From Dactylonectria macrodidyma (lineage: Eukaryota; Ascomycota; Sordariomycetes; Hypocreales; Nectriaceae), in contig JAGMUV010000038.1 of assembly GCA_020744425.1 (NCBI GenBank), positions 372,001 to 436,000 of the forward strand: 64,000 nt of DNA. The letters are read 5' to 3'. The notes below the pieces were generated by a model. It was not told the origin of the DNA and made no database searches. It saw only the letters and a list, made by a program, of their open reading frames with translations. Below are positions 42,125 to 53,854 of this stretch, piece after piece (the first letter of the stretch is position 1; each line of letters starts with the position of its first letter). The position numbers and the translations under genes were made by a program.

Positions 42125-42400
42125 CCCCCCCCCCCGGGCTCCTAATAGTGTGGACCATTAAGCGGACTATTAGTCCACACTGTAGTTCACACCAATAGTC
42201 CATAGACTATTGGTTCAGTGCGCGTCTCCCGGACTACACTGACGGTGCAGTGCGGCCTCTCGCACTGCACTGACGGTCTAGTGTAACTCGACCAGACTGA
42301 CCAGTAGTTCAGTGCGAGGGCCGCAGACTGACAGTGGCACTATTACCCGTTGGCATTGTGGGGCAAGCCGCCTGCCAACCTCGGGACGAGGTTGGGCCGG
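42125..42400. repeat. Cluster of short palindromes next to a poly-C run
   Basis: A run of eleven C (42125-42135) is followed by at least four hairpins: AGTGTGGAC 42147-42155 with its complement at 42173-42181; CCAATAGTC 42192-42200 with 42205-42213; GTGCAGTGCG 42245-42254 with 42261-42270; and CCAACCTC 42375-42382 with 42388-42395. CAGTGCG recurs between them. No coding capacity. Confidence 0.75.
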
Positions 42401-42983
42401 AAAACCTGTGTCAGCCCTTTTAATGTGTGTCAACCACTTGTGGTCCCTCAATGCTGTGAAATTGACCATTTCAGGATGATGATCTTTCGGACTTTGCGAC
42501 ACAGTCATTAGGAAAGGAATATGACTGTAATGTAGCTCGTTAGAAAGCTAGGAAATAGCAGAAAACGATGATATTCGAAGGAAATAACTAGTAGAAATCG
42601 CATTTTTGGCCTCAATTGAGCCGCCTGTTCCAAGGGACCTATTCGAGCTGCCTGTTGTGACCCTATCCTAATGATGTTGCCCTCGCTGCCTCAGTGGCCT
42701 GTTGCTCACGGAAGTCTCTCAGGGCGTTCTTAACACGCTGATAACCTGATATCCTTGGTGTTGTGACGGGAAGTTGTGGTAATGTGAGGTTATCGTCATC
42801 CAAGTCACCGGCTGGATCCAACGGATCCAACGGCGGCGAGGAAGTTATCCCCTGTCAAACGATATTCCGCCCCAGCCGAGGAGGCGTCCCGACCCACTTG
42901 GACACCATTCTTGTATATATAACTGGGACCTTCGTCCTCTTGACTTGAGCAGTGATTAAGGCCAATTTGACTCTCTACAACCC

Positions 42984-44567
42984 TCACATGCATGACATCT
43001 TTCCATTTACATGTGACATCCCCAACGGCGATTCTACATCCGGAAGATCGTCGCCGCCTAGATCATTGAAGCCGATGAGATCGATATCATCGTCATTATC
43101 TTGAGACGGTCCAATGCCTTGAAATTCAACCTCATCGTCGCTGTCGGGCCAAGCGCTTTGATCCATCGCGATGATCGGTCTTGGGGCTCGTCGGGCCTCT
43201 TCTTGGGCGTCGGAAAATGCCCTCTTTGGCCTTTGACTAAGAATATCATTATGTTCCTTCCTTTGAGTCTCGAGGGCTAGAAATCGGGGTCGGATATCGG
43301 TCTCATCGAGCCACTGATTCCAGGTTAGTCGGGTGAGCCCTCGGGTTGCACGTGACTCGATTTCTTCCTTCCACTGCGCCTTGAGTGTCTTTATTTCTTG
43401 AAGAATTATCGTACGGGTTGATCGTAGTTGTGAACGCTGTTCCCCGGCTTCTGCGGCTGCTAACGATGCCTTGTGTTGAGCCTGAATATCAGGAAATCCG
43501 ACACTTGTGATGAAGTCACCGCGTGGCCTGACTCGGCTGCCGGGATTCCTCCTCTTTCCATATCTCTCGATACGGCTCAGCCGGTCTGCCGCAAAAGCCT
43601 CACGTTCTCGGTCTATGATAACTGCCTCAGAAAGGACGTTGCGGACGGTGGTGATAGCTTCTAGGGTCGGTGAGCTCATGACGTGCTGGTAACGCTCGTA
43701 GATGCGTTCCATCTGATCCTGTGCATCCTGAAAGCGAGTCTCCACAGGCAGCAGCTTCATGATAGAGGGATGGATCGCTTTTCGCTGTTGCCGCTGCTTT
43801 TTGATGATGCTGTTAATCACAGGCGTTGCTGATGTTGGCCAAATACCGCTTTTTTCAAATCCTGACATGATGTTATGCTTCGTAAAGCCGGCTCTATAGA
43901 CTGACTTGAAAGCAGCTGCAAATTGCAGCCGTGTGAATGTGAGGTTGCCTTTCCGAATAGATGCTCGAAGTTCCTTTTGATGTGCGTTCTTAAGGGGCTG
44001 AAAAACACCCACATCTAGCGGCTGCGTCAGGTGCGTTGAATGTGACGGCAGGATGCAGATCAGAATGTCAAAATGAATGCAGTATTCGATGAATTCGAAG
44101 CCGAGATGACCGGAGAAGCCGTCGATAATAAGAAGTCGATATATCTTATCCTCTCCCTTGTGAATCGTTGGAGGCGCAGTTAACTGGGGATGTGGGTAAA
44201 TAGCATCACGAAGCCACTCATCACAGCCGAACCAGTTAATAAGAGAGATCCCTTTTGCTTTTGCCTTTGCGGAGGCATGCCAGGAAAATGTATTAAAAGA
44301 ATGAAGCCATTCCAATGTGATCTGTTGGTTGCTGAAGCCGGTGTCTGACTGTGAAAACCGCATGCCTGGAATAGCATCAATCTCAGCCCAGGACTCCGTG
44401 GGCAACGCCTTAAAGATAAGCCAAGGAGGAATACTAGTCCCGAGGGCATTCGCGGCCCCAACTTGCGTACAGGACTCGCGGTTCGATGGATCAGGAACTT
44501 CAGGGCGTTCAGAGCGGGTAGTGCGGCAAATAAGGACCTGTGAAAGGCCTCTAGCGAGTTGATTCAA
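42984..44567 (-). pseudogene. Pogo-type transposase fragment (element G), N-terminus missing
   Basis: About 527 codons open, but there is no ATG at the upstream end and the DNA-binding domain and first catalytic Asp are absent. Recognisable parts are ALGTSIPPWLIFKALPTESW, LLIIDGFSGHLGFEF (second Asp), HSTHLTQPLDVGVFQPLKNA (third Asp), MSGFEKSGIWPTSATPV, and an acidic tail (DSDDEVEFQGIGPSQDNDDD). The upstream side adjoins element F, also truncated there. It is a different lineage from elements B-F. Confidence 0.8.
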
Positions 44568-44754
44568 CTAACTAGTCCCTATGCTGTTTACTTTCAAGAT
44601 GAAGAAAGGAAAGAATCTAAATACAAACTGGGTGCGTGAAGACGCGTTATATCTTCTTTAATATAGAAGATTCGAGAATCAACTCGATGGCGCTGTGGAG
44701 AAGAATTCGGGCTTGGTGGCAGAGCCGCCAGCCAAGTGGGCCTGACCCGTTACA

Positions 44755-45535
44755 ACAGTGTTCTCAGGCTTGATCCAGCCATACTCGCTCTCCCGGATAT
44801 CGAAGTACCAATTGACGGCCATTGGAGTAAAAGAATTGAATCTCGCAGCCTCCTGACGTTTCCTACCTTCGTCTTGATCTTTGGATGACGTTTCATGAAC
44901 CTGGTTAGCCAGTGTACACCGATAGGCCTTTCCCGGCCTTGCTGTCTCAAGAGCGCAGCGACGGTGGCGCGAACTTGACAATGAGAAGGAGCATAGCCGA
45001 GGGCCTCTTGTCGAAGTATCCAGGTGACTAATCTCGACTCCTGAGACTTGGATAACAGCTGGGCAGGCTGGGTGACCTCGGACTTTGACGGTAGGCCTCT
45101 TAATCGGTCCCCGAGAGTCGACCGAGGGATCTCATGCTTCTGGGCGGATTGGTTCTGGGAGATGCCGTTATCTGTGACATCTAGTATGGCTTCGACAACA
45201 TTATCCTCTGTATAAGACACTAGAGGCATTTTCAAGGCGATTATGGAAGGCTGGTGTAGAGAAACATTCGAAGGAGCGTCGGGGAGGCTGGGTGGTAAAG
45301 GAGGCGTTTTGAGAAATTTTACATTAGTGCCATGCGACCATACCGCATACGTGATCAAAAAAGCAATGTGATAATATCAAACGGCATGAAATTCTCAATA
45401 CAACAGCCATTGCTCCATAACAATAATTTCAATCTTGGCCAAATACCGTGTAAGTGAAATTGGGCATTTTGTATGGGGAACTTTTTTTTTTGCTTGCCGG
45501 CAGGTGGGTACTGCCGGTAGGTGTGTACTGCATGG
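44755..45535 (-). pseudogene. Pogo-type element F: 5' half only, frameshifted transposase
   Basis: Relative of elements D and E. The right terminus ends GTGTGTACTGCATGG with TA at 45536-45537, and carries the direct pair GCCGGCAGGTG / GCCGGTAGGTG 17 bp apart. The transposase starts at 45229 (MPLVSYTEDNVVEAILDVTD). A 1-nt deletion near 44865 shifts the frame at KTKVG (expected GKRQEAARF continues in another frame). Similarity stops at WIKPENTV, just before the first catalytic Asp, at about 44755. Confidence 0.82.
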
Positions 45536-45659
45536 TAGTTGGAGTTCACTGTCTGTAGTGTCGGGAAGTCCGTGTCGTTCATGTTGACCCAAGCAAAAGG
45601 TTCATTGGCAGCAGGCCCTAGTCGGTGATCATATTAGCGTTTGTCATTGGTTGAGGGCC

Positions 45660-46049
45660 TTATTTCAAAATACTGGACCCCAAGGGAACTTCCTCTTTAG
45701 TATACAACATGCGGCATGACTTCTTCAGTTCTAGTTGGCTCAAGTCCGAAGCATCGAGGTCCCAGTCCCTATTAAGTGCGAGATCGGTGCCGACTGGGGT
45801 TGGAGATGACCTAGTCATGGTGAAAGAGGTGCTTGCGTCTGTTCTGGTAGAGGAGTAGGTTTTATCTCTGCTGTCATCGCCATCGGTACCTGAACAAGGG
45901 GGAGGGGGAGGCGTTGGCTTGGGGCAGACGGCTGTTGTCTCGTCGATGGGGATTGTCGTAACCCTCGTTTGGTTATACATTGAACCTCCATGAGGAACTG
46001 ACAGTACCAGGATCGCACTCCCAAGCAACACAATCAGCGAGGCTTTCAT
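45660..46049 (-). CDS. Small secreted protein candidate
   Basis: 129 residues from the ATG at 46049. The first 20 residues (MKASLIVLLGSAILVLSVPH) form a clear signal peptide: one Lys, then an uninterrupted hydrophobic core. The mature part has YNQT (an N-glycosylation site), a Pro-rich CPKPTPPPPPC segment bracketed by cysteines, a Ser/Thr/Asp-rich middle, and a third cysteine near the end (KKSCRMLY). No known domain. Size, signal peptide and transposon-rich setting fit a lineage-specific secreted protein. It could also be a chance ORF. Confidence 0.5.
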   Translation of the reverse strand: MKASLIVLLGSAILVLSVPHGGSMYNQTRVTTIPIDETTAVCPKPTPPPPPCSGTDGDDSRDKTYSSTRTDASTSFTMTRSSPTPVGTDLALNRDWDLDASDLSQLELKKSCRMLYTKEEVPLGSSILK

Positions 46050-46097
46050 GGCCGTGGGTGTAAGTGCAGGTCGAGAGTCGAGAAATGGTAGCAGCAC

Positions 46098-48112
46098 AAA
46101 TCATATCAGAGAGCTTGAAGAAAGGCAATAATGATATAGTTGGAAGGAAGAGAAAGCATAAAATTCAACTCGATGCTGACAGTCTTGAAGGAGCCTTCAT
46201 TGTGCGATTCTCGCAGTTCTTACTCGTTGTCTTCTAATGTATGAAGGCCTCTTTGCCGCGTCTGCGATTCCACCACAAGTTTGGTTCCTCACCCCGGCTA
46301 GACGCTGAAGCTTGATTTTACGGTTCATTCAGTCCCCTAGGTAAGCTTACTGTTGCACCCCATCTGCACCAGCGCTGCGAAGTGACGGCAAACGGTGTTC
46401 AGAATCAGCGCAGGAGGCGTTATGTCGTGAGATGCGCCTCCACGATTGAAACCAATCACCCAAAAGCACCGCACACACCAGTGTTTTGTGGCTGCTTACT
46501 ATTATATTTTGACTTTCACCTGGAAACTCTGTAATGAACAAGGAAGGCGTAATCAAGAAAAGGGTGACTGAGAAGATAACCGAATGCAACGTCGCAGCCA
46601 CGAAAATTGCCTTACCAAGACCAGTATGAGCAAGGATTCAAAGCTAATAGAATGAAATGGCGGCCCAAGCGTCGTATCGTATGTGCTGCTGAAATTTGGC
46701 CTGTCCGACAATATTAGACTATCTCGGTGGTGTCTTTTGTTCGAAGCGTGTGTACGTGCCTACCAATAAACCACCGGATGATGCATTCGTGACCAAGGGG
46801 AGCTTTCCCCGCATCCCTACCAGCCGCGAAAAGGTAAAAAAGTGCATCTATGACGGAATTTACCTTGGGGCTACTGCAAGGACTCACCTTTAGGCATGCA
46901 ATCGCGATCAGGTCCGATGAAGCACTTCGCTGGGGCTAAAAGGAAAAGGAAAAGGAACGGGGATGGGACAAATACATGTTCATGACGACACGCGTCCCGG
47001 GCTATTTTTTCCTCCTCTTTTCCTCATCCCTGGAGCCTTGATGTCACATTCAGAATAAGCTCACGCATTAGCGGAGTGCGCATTCCCTTTTGCCGTAGCT
47101 GGCAATGCGACACTTGATCGCGGGGAAGCTCTCCGACTGGATCAATTGAGTTGGCCGGAACGTGAGCTTGGCGTTTTGCTAGTATGGTTTGCCTCTCAAC
47201 CCGTTCTCAACCTCTCATGGCTCAACGGGCTCGCGCTTGCTTGGGACGGACTCAACATCCTTGCCCGTCTGTATCACTTCCCACGTCGCGGCTGGATCAT
47301 CAGGCTGGGCAGCCGGTTGGAAATCGCAAGGCAAAGGCTTGATAGCCATCCATCTAGATCCCTATCTTCCAAATGTACCGTTAGTGCTACGTGAGAGGAC
47401 GTTCACAGAACTACATGAATATAGGATAACGCCATCTGCAGTGCCTAGTTTTGAGGTCTAGACCTGACGTAATACATTACTCCATATCTACCTAGATTGC
47501 GCTACTACAGAGGCCAAGTTCTGATAAGAGAAAGCATACGAAGGCCTGTGCAATTAAGGGACGATGCAAGCAGACCTACCGTAAGGCGCCGTTCGTATAT
47601 GGCAGTATATGCACGACGAGGCGTACGCCTACGTGCGTTCTTAATTTAAGTACGTGAACGTGCGTCCCTACCGCCAACTTACGAAGTCTACTCGCATTGC
47701 TCTATCCGTATATGGTATGCTTAGCAGCGCATCTCTAAGCTTCCAGATTTTCACTATTGTAACCGCCTTGCTAGGCCATGCATAACGGCCATGGTTTTAT
47801 TTGCCACTTGATCTCAGCCGAGGGGTAGGTTACGTTGGCTAAAAGCGCCACGCCTCGCTAAGCCCGGATGATACAGTGTTTCTATTCGCAGCCAAGAGGC
47901 AGCTTGTGCATCAGCTGCTGCTCATCGAATTCTACCCTTTGAGCTGTCAAAATGTCGTCAGTGGTTATCATACTCGACTATAATAGGCTGCGTTGGTCTC
48001 CGTCCAGCGGTTGCTGCATTGAAAGTCTTGCCACATATCGCTGCTGCGCCAATGCACCTCCACATCATTCCCCTCCGACTCCTTATGCACGATCAATCCC
48101 GTCACTTTTCCA
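46098..48112. other. No supported gene
   Basis: Only short frames. The largest (47146-47394, plus) is Trp/Leu-rich without a recognisable domain. Confidence 0.4.
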
Positions 48113-48114
48113 TA

Positions 48115-50339
48115 CCATCCACGACCACTTAATGGGCACCCCCACTTAACGGGCCACCAAAATTTCGGTCCTCCCATACAAAATCTAAATTTTGGTGCAC
48201 ACAAAAACGGACCACGTTGTCAATCAAAATCGAAGTTAGTAAAGAGACTCTCCATAAATTGATCAAATTTTACTCTCTGCGTGGTTTTTTGACCTCCCGA
48301 CCGCTGCGTGTCCGCTGGCAGTGCTTTGTTACGACCATAAAGTCCTCACTTTCGTCCTCTGATCTGACACCCACCTCAATCACCGACTCGACCTCCTCAT
48401 CCACATCCACCTCTATTTCTGCCTTCTTTGAGTTAGGAAGAGCTTCTCCAGCCGCTAGGGCCTCCGCCAGAGCCATGAATCGTCGGTTCGGGTTTGGTAC
48501 CGCCTTTCTTTTCTTCCCTCGCTGCAGCTGGGACACCTGCTCCTCCAGCCCAGTAATCCGCGAATTCTGAACGGCCACCTTCATCTCTAAAGCTTCCAGA
48601 CCCTTTGCGATCTTACTATACTTCCGCCTGGTTGGTCGACTTCGATGTTTGGCCAAATCTCTCACCTGGCGGCTCGTTTTCGGCGTATCATCTGAGTGCA
48701 GTTGAGGAGGGCTTGGCGTCTTGAACCGTTCCAGCATTTTTTCTTTATCCGGTTGAATTTCCGGATGTGTTAGAGCTTTGTGACGGTTTACAGGCCAATT
48801 TCCAGTAAATCTCCAGCTGGATAAGATAATCTCCTTCCTCATGCCCGCCTCTCTGGCTTTTGCGTATGACCGAATAAAGTTGACTTTATCCACCGGCGCA
48901 GAATCGGTCAAACTAGCCAGCTTTTGGAGTTCTTTCCGATACGCACCTTTGATGACATTAAAAATTCCATTATCTAACGGCTGCAAACCATGAGAACAAT
49001 GTGCTGGTAGGTAACAGCAGTAGACGTTGTTCAGAAAGCACGTGGCCATCCACTCATCCTGACTGCTCGTTAGCGACCCTATAGCGGGTGACTCTGCGGC
49101 GAAAACACCAAAAGGCTCACTTGCGCATGGCTCCCGTGACCGTCAAGGATAATAAGTCTCGCATCCGATGCATCACGAGGCTCCGTTTGAGGTAGATAGA
49201 CGTCTTTCAACCACTCGAGAGCTATATGGTTGTCAGTCCAGCCGTTCGGTGATGTGATGTAGTGCCAGTCCGCTATCAATTCGAATTCCTTAAGGAACCA
49301 CTGCTTCTGCAGCTCTTTTCCTTTAAAGATAATTCCCGGTTTTAAAGCGCGGCCAGTTGCGGTGACAGCCTCAATAAACGACGTCCAAGCGCGCGACTGA
49401 ACGCCCTTCAACAACGCCTTCTTCTTCGGGTCAGAGCTCCCGATTACGAGGCTGTCCAGGCCTCATGGACAACCAATTAGTTATGCCCTATGAAAGCACG
49501 TAGAGAACTTGTAGAGGACTTACCGAAACCCGCCATTATGCCACCCTCGTCCACGTTAACCGTGTTCTCAGGCTTGATCCAGCCGTACTCGTTCTCCCGG
49601 ATATCGAAGTACCAATTGACCGCCTTCGGAGTAAACCCGTCAAATCTGGCGGCTTCTTGGCGTTTTCCAAGCTTCGTAGATAGTTGTAGGTGACGCTTGA
49701 CGAACCTGGTGGTCCAGTGCTTGCCCAGAGGCTTGTTATCGCCTTGTTGTTGAAGGATGGCCTCGACACAGGCGCGGAGCTGGCTGTGCGAGGGAGCATA
49801 GCCCAGAGACTCTTGTCGCAGTACCCAACGAAGGAGAGTCTCCTCCTGGCTCTTTGAAATACGCTGCTGGGCATGGATACGTTCATTCCTGCTCGCTTGA
49901 CCGGAAAGTCGTCTATAAATGGTCGATCGAGGCACTCCACGTTTCTGGGCCGCCTCAGTCTGCGATAGGCCTCTATCAGTAATATCGAGAATAGCCTCAG
50001 CTACGTCGTCTTCGGTATAAACACGCCGAGCCATTGTGGCAGGAGTTCCATGAGTAAATTAGGTGATATGCCTACTGGAGTGGATGAAGTCGGATGGGGT
50101 GGATAAGGTGAAAATGAAAAAATTTCAAAGGGCTAGAGAACAAGGCCACGAGGGGGAACGGGAAAAAGTTGAGCCGATATTAAAATTTCATGACACAGAC
50201 TATACAGCACAGGTTTTGGTTTGTGAGTATCTTCATTCTTGGCAAAATGCGGTGTAATTGAAAATTCGGATTTTGTATGGGAGGACCGAAATTTTGGTGG
50301 CCCGTTAAGTGGGGGTGCCCATTAAGTGGTCGTGGATGG
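48115..50339 (-). mobile_element. Complete Fot/pogo-type transposon (element E)
   Basis: 2225 bp. The left begins CCATCCACGACCACTTAATG and the inverted match extends about 70 bp (to CCTCCCATACAAAATC). TA duplications lie at 48113-48114 and 50340-50341. The termini carry CCACTTAATGGGC and CCACTTAACGGGC as direct repeats 17 bp apart. One intact transposase gene. Confidence 0.93.
48270..50034 (-). CDS. Pogo/Fot-type DDE transposase of element E (3 exons)
   Basis: Exons 50034-49524, 49461-49121 and 49058-48270, with GT-AG introns of 62 nt, join in frame to 546 residues. It starts MARRVYTEDDVAEAILDITD. Helix-turn-helix: AAQKRGVPRSTIYRRLSGQA. CENPB-type region: ISKSQEETLLRWVLRQESLG. Catalytic aspartates in NTVNVDEGGIM, LIILDGHGSHAQ and SHGLQPLDNGIF. 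The C-terminal region has a coiled coil (LEEQVSQLQRGKKRKAV) and an acidic tail before a basic end (RTRSGREVKKPRRE). No damage seen, so the element may be active. Confidence 0.93.
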
Positions 50340-50404
50340 TACACAAGCGTTCTAGAATAGGCAGTGATTTTTTCCATCCCGGCCGTATTAACGAAGCCGC
50401 TACG

Positions 50405-52664
50405 ATGGATTACACGTCGGGTATCATACCCTTGAACCAGGTACATAAGCCGCCGTTCACCATCGAAGCTCCCGGATACGCGAAGGTCCCCGGCGAGACC
50501 ATCCCGCGTCGCCATCCCCGAGCCAAGGACGGCCTCGTCAACCGTCCCGTCAACGACGTCCACACCGTATTCGATATAGTCCGCCGCAGCGCGCGCGTCT
50601 ACCCCAACCACCGCGCCTTTGGCTCCCGGAAGCTCGTCAAGTTGCACAAGGAGAGGAGGAAGGTCCAGAAGAACGTCGACGGCGAGATTCAGGAGCTCGA
50701 GAAGGAGTGGCAATTATTCGAGCTCTCCAAATTCTCTTACTTGACCTACAAGGAGTACGAGCAGCTTGTGCTTCAGGTCAGCTATGGCTTGCGCAAACTG
50801 GGCCTGACACCGAAGCACAAGCTTCACCTTTTCGGCACCACAAGGCATGTTTCTCCTGCGGTTAACCCGCGCCGGATTGTGCTCACAGTCTCCTTAGCAT
50901 AAGCTGGATCTCCATGTCCCACGGCTGCGCCTCCCAGTCTATATCTATAGTCACCGCCTACGATACCCTCGGCGAGAGCGGCCTTGAGCACTCCCTCATC
51001 CAGACTAAAGCCGACGCTATGTACGTCGACCCTCACCTCCTCCAGACTGCCGCCGGCCCCCTTAAGAATTCCAACGTCAAGACCATCATTGTCAACGAGG
51101 GCTGCATATTCGCGACTGGGGACGAGATCGAAGAGTTCAAGCAGGCCCACCCCGAGTTCAAGGTTCTGACATTTGAGGAGCTGCGAAAGATGGGCGAGGA
51201 CAACCCGGTCGATCTGGTGCCGGCCAAAGGCCCCGACCTCTACTGCGTCATGTACACCTCCGGCTCTACCGGTCCTCCCAAAGGGGTCTGCATCACGCAC
51301 GAGGCGCTCGTTGCTGGAGGTATATTCGAAAACCTATCCTTACACTACTGGCTCTGTGTACGGGCTTGACTAACTCCATCGGCTGTAATTAGTTACCGGT
51401 CTCTATACCTGTGTTGAAGAATGCGTTAGCGACAAGGAGGACGTGCTTGCCTACCTACCTCTAGCCCACGTCTTCGAGATGGCACTCGAGAACCTCGTCT
51501 TGTTCATTGGCGGAACCCTCGGATACGGTAACCCCAGAACGCTCGCCGACTCCTCAGTGAAGAACTGCGCTGGTGATATGCGGGAGTTCAGGCCCACTGT
51601 CATGGTCGGCGTTCCTCAGACCTGGGAAACCGTCAAGAAGGGCGTCATAGCCAAGCTCAACACCTCAAGCCCGGTCATCAAGGCGCTCTTCTGGAGCGCC
51701 TTCAACTTCAAGACCTTCATGTCTAAAAAGAAGCTCCCCGGAGCTGGGCTATTTGACGGCATCGTCTTCAGCAAGGTTCGAGAACTGACTGGTGGCCGAC
51801 TTCGATTCACCATGAACGGTGGTAGCGGCATCTCCGATGGCACCAGGCACTTCCTGTCCATGGTCCTCGCGCCTATGCTGGCTGGCTATGGTCTCACTGA
51901 AACTTGCGCCAACGGCGCCTTGGGTTGCCCACTCGAGTACTCACCCAATGCAATTGGCCCTGTCCCCGCTGCTGTTGATGTGAAATTGGTCTCCATTCCC
52001 GATATTGGATACTCGACAGACGCAGAGGTTCCTCAGGGTGAGATTTGGCTTAAGGGTGTTCCGATCATGAAAGAGTACTATGACAACCCCGAGGAGACGA
52101 AGAAGGCCATGACTCACGATGGTTGGTTCAAGTCTGGTGATATCGGCGAGTTCGACGGCAACGGCCATCTGCGAGTCATCGACCGAGTCAAGAATCTTGT
52201 CAAGACGCAGGGCGGTGAGTACATCGCCCTGGAGAAGCTCGAGTCTGTCTACCGAGGCACCCAAACCATAACCAACGTTATGGTACACGCCGACCCTGGG
52301 CACTCCCGCCCCATCGCCGTCATCACGCCTAACGAGACGGTTCTTGTTGAGAAGATTAAGGGCCTAGGAGTTGATGAGCACAACATGCACTACGACCCTA
52401 AGGTCCGCAGCCTCATCCTCAAGGATCTCCAGAGGACCGGCAAGCGCTCTGGCCTAGCCGGCATGGAAATTGTGTCCGGCGTCGTCATCACCGACGAGGA
52501 GTGGACCCACCAAGCGTAAGTCTCAAACAACCCAGAGCTGTATATGTGCAGCCATATTGACCGATTTCCAGGGACTTGTCACTGCCACGCATAAGCTGAA
52601 CCGGAAAGTTATTCGTGAGAAGTTCAAGAAGGAAATCGACGAGTGTCTGAAGAATTCGCCCTAA
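50405..52664 (+). pseudogene. Long-chain acyl-CoA synthetase (Faa-like), last exon out of frame
   Basis: Activates long-chain fatty acids to acyl-CoA through an acyl-AMP intermediate. Exons are 50405-50844, 50904-51319, 51393-52515 and 52572-52664. The family length of about 690 residues is kept. Motifs: YTSGSTGPPKGVCITHEAL (AMP/phosphate loop), YLPLAHVFEMALENLVLFIG, LAGYGLTETCANGALGCPLE, WFKSGDIGEFDGNGHLRVID and RVKNLVKTQGGEYIALEKLE. Intron 1 uses a GC donor (GCATGT...AAG). The family C-terminus GLVTATHKLNRKVIREKFKK is present, but exons 3 and 4 join one base out of phase, so the last 30 residues would be lost unless splicing is unusual. Element E ends 65 bp before the ATG, in the promoter region. 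Confidence 0.87.
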
Positions 52665-52838
52665 AGATAAGAGATGATGCAAAAAGATGGAGGTCTGCAA
52701 AGGAGAGGAGAACAGCAAAGAGCCTCGGGTCTTTCCGAGGTCCAGCTTCAAAATCATGTCCATACGTCGGTAATGCTAGTGTGACCGTGGACGATGCAAA
52801 GCTCAGCTCAATCATCAGAAGGTCACATAATGGGTCTC

Positions 52839-53712
52839 CTAGGCCCTGAATGAGGCAGTCACGAGCGGTTTCGTAATGTGCCAGGATTCTCTGATTGCCG
52901 GAGCGAAAAGCTTGCGAGAAGCTTCAAATCCCTCCTCGGTGATGCGCGGAATCTCAGTGAAAGGAACAGGACAGCTGAAGTCGATCACATAAGTGCGTGC
53001 CTTGACTTCGGTAGTATCAGTTTCGGCTTCAGTTCGATAGAACAAGTTATCAGGGCGGCCATCCTGATACATATTCCCACCCAACAACCACCGTTCCTCA
53101 TTGCACGTGACCCTATCATCGTCGTCACATACCCTCCATTGATACAGTCCGGATATAAATGGGCGTGTGACGGCGGATCGGTTAACGGTCCTGGGCAATC
53201 TGGTAAACAAGCTGTGTTTGTTGTAGTGTGGGATGATCCAGAAATAGGGCAAGGCTTGTTTTCCAAGTGAATTTTTCCAGTTCTCTGCGTCAGCGTGACT
53301 GATGTGAGTCGAGATAGACGTATAAAATCTTCAGGCTAGCTGCCGATAATAGCAATGATCCCAGAGCGTACGGGCGATGCCATCATCCCAGCCAAAGAGG
53401 CCTTGCACCCTTTCATGGTAGGTATTTCCCAAGCCATGCACCCCGTGATAGATAAGGCGCCTCGCCCATCAGGTCGTGAATGATGTCGTAGCTCAATCCT
53501 TGATACCCTTCCCAGCTCTCTCTGTGTTCATCCTCAAGCCTTGTATCGAGATCTGGGTCGACACAAGATTGTCTGATCACTTGGAGTGCAAGATGCCGAT
53601 AAACCATCTTGCGCATGTGGTCCAAGATATCAGATCGTTCGCCCAGTTCGCTGGTTCCTAGGCGATCGTCTAGTTCTCTGGCTTTGCAGTACTCTCGACT
53701 GACCATAGTCAC
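52839..53712 (-). CDS. Hypothetical protein, possibly two exons
   Basis: Two minus-strand frames look coding: 53712-53413 (REYCKARELDDRLGTSELGE, then MVYRHLALQVIRQSCVDPDL and WEGYQGLSYDIIHDLMGEAP) and about 53252-52839 (ERWLLGGNMYQDGRPDNLFY, then ARTYVIDFSCPVPFTEIPRI). Stops separate them and I could not define the splice. No family recognised. It may be the remnant of one gene. Confidence 0.3.
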
Positions 53713-53854
53713 ACCTTCCAGATGCTGAAAATACTCTGTAGTCCATTGAAAGTGAAGCTAGTTGATGCGACAAGCTCGTCATGGAGGTGGAAGTCCTGCC
53801 AATCGAAAAGATCAAAAGGCAGCCAGGCAAGGCCTGTCTGACGCAGGGTTGGAA

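Noticed and set aside
47146..47461. Plus-strand ORFs around 47.2 kb
   Set aside because: Two overlapping frames are open at once, with no domain or clear start context.
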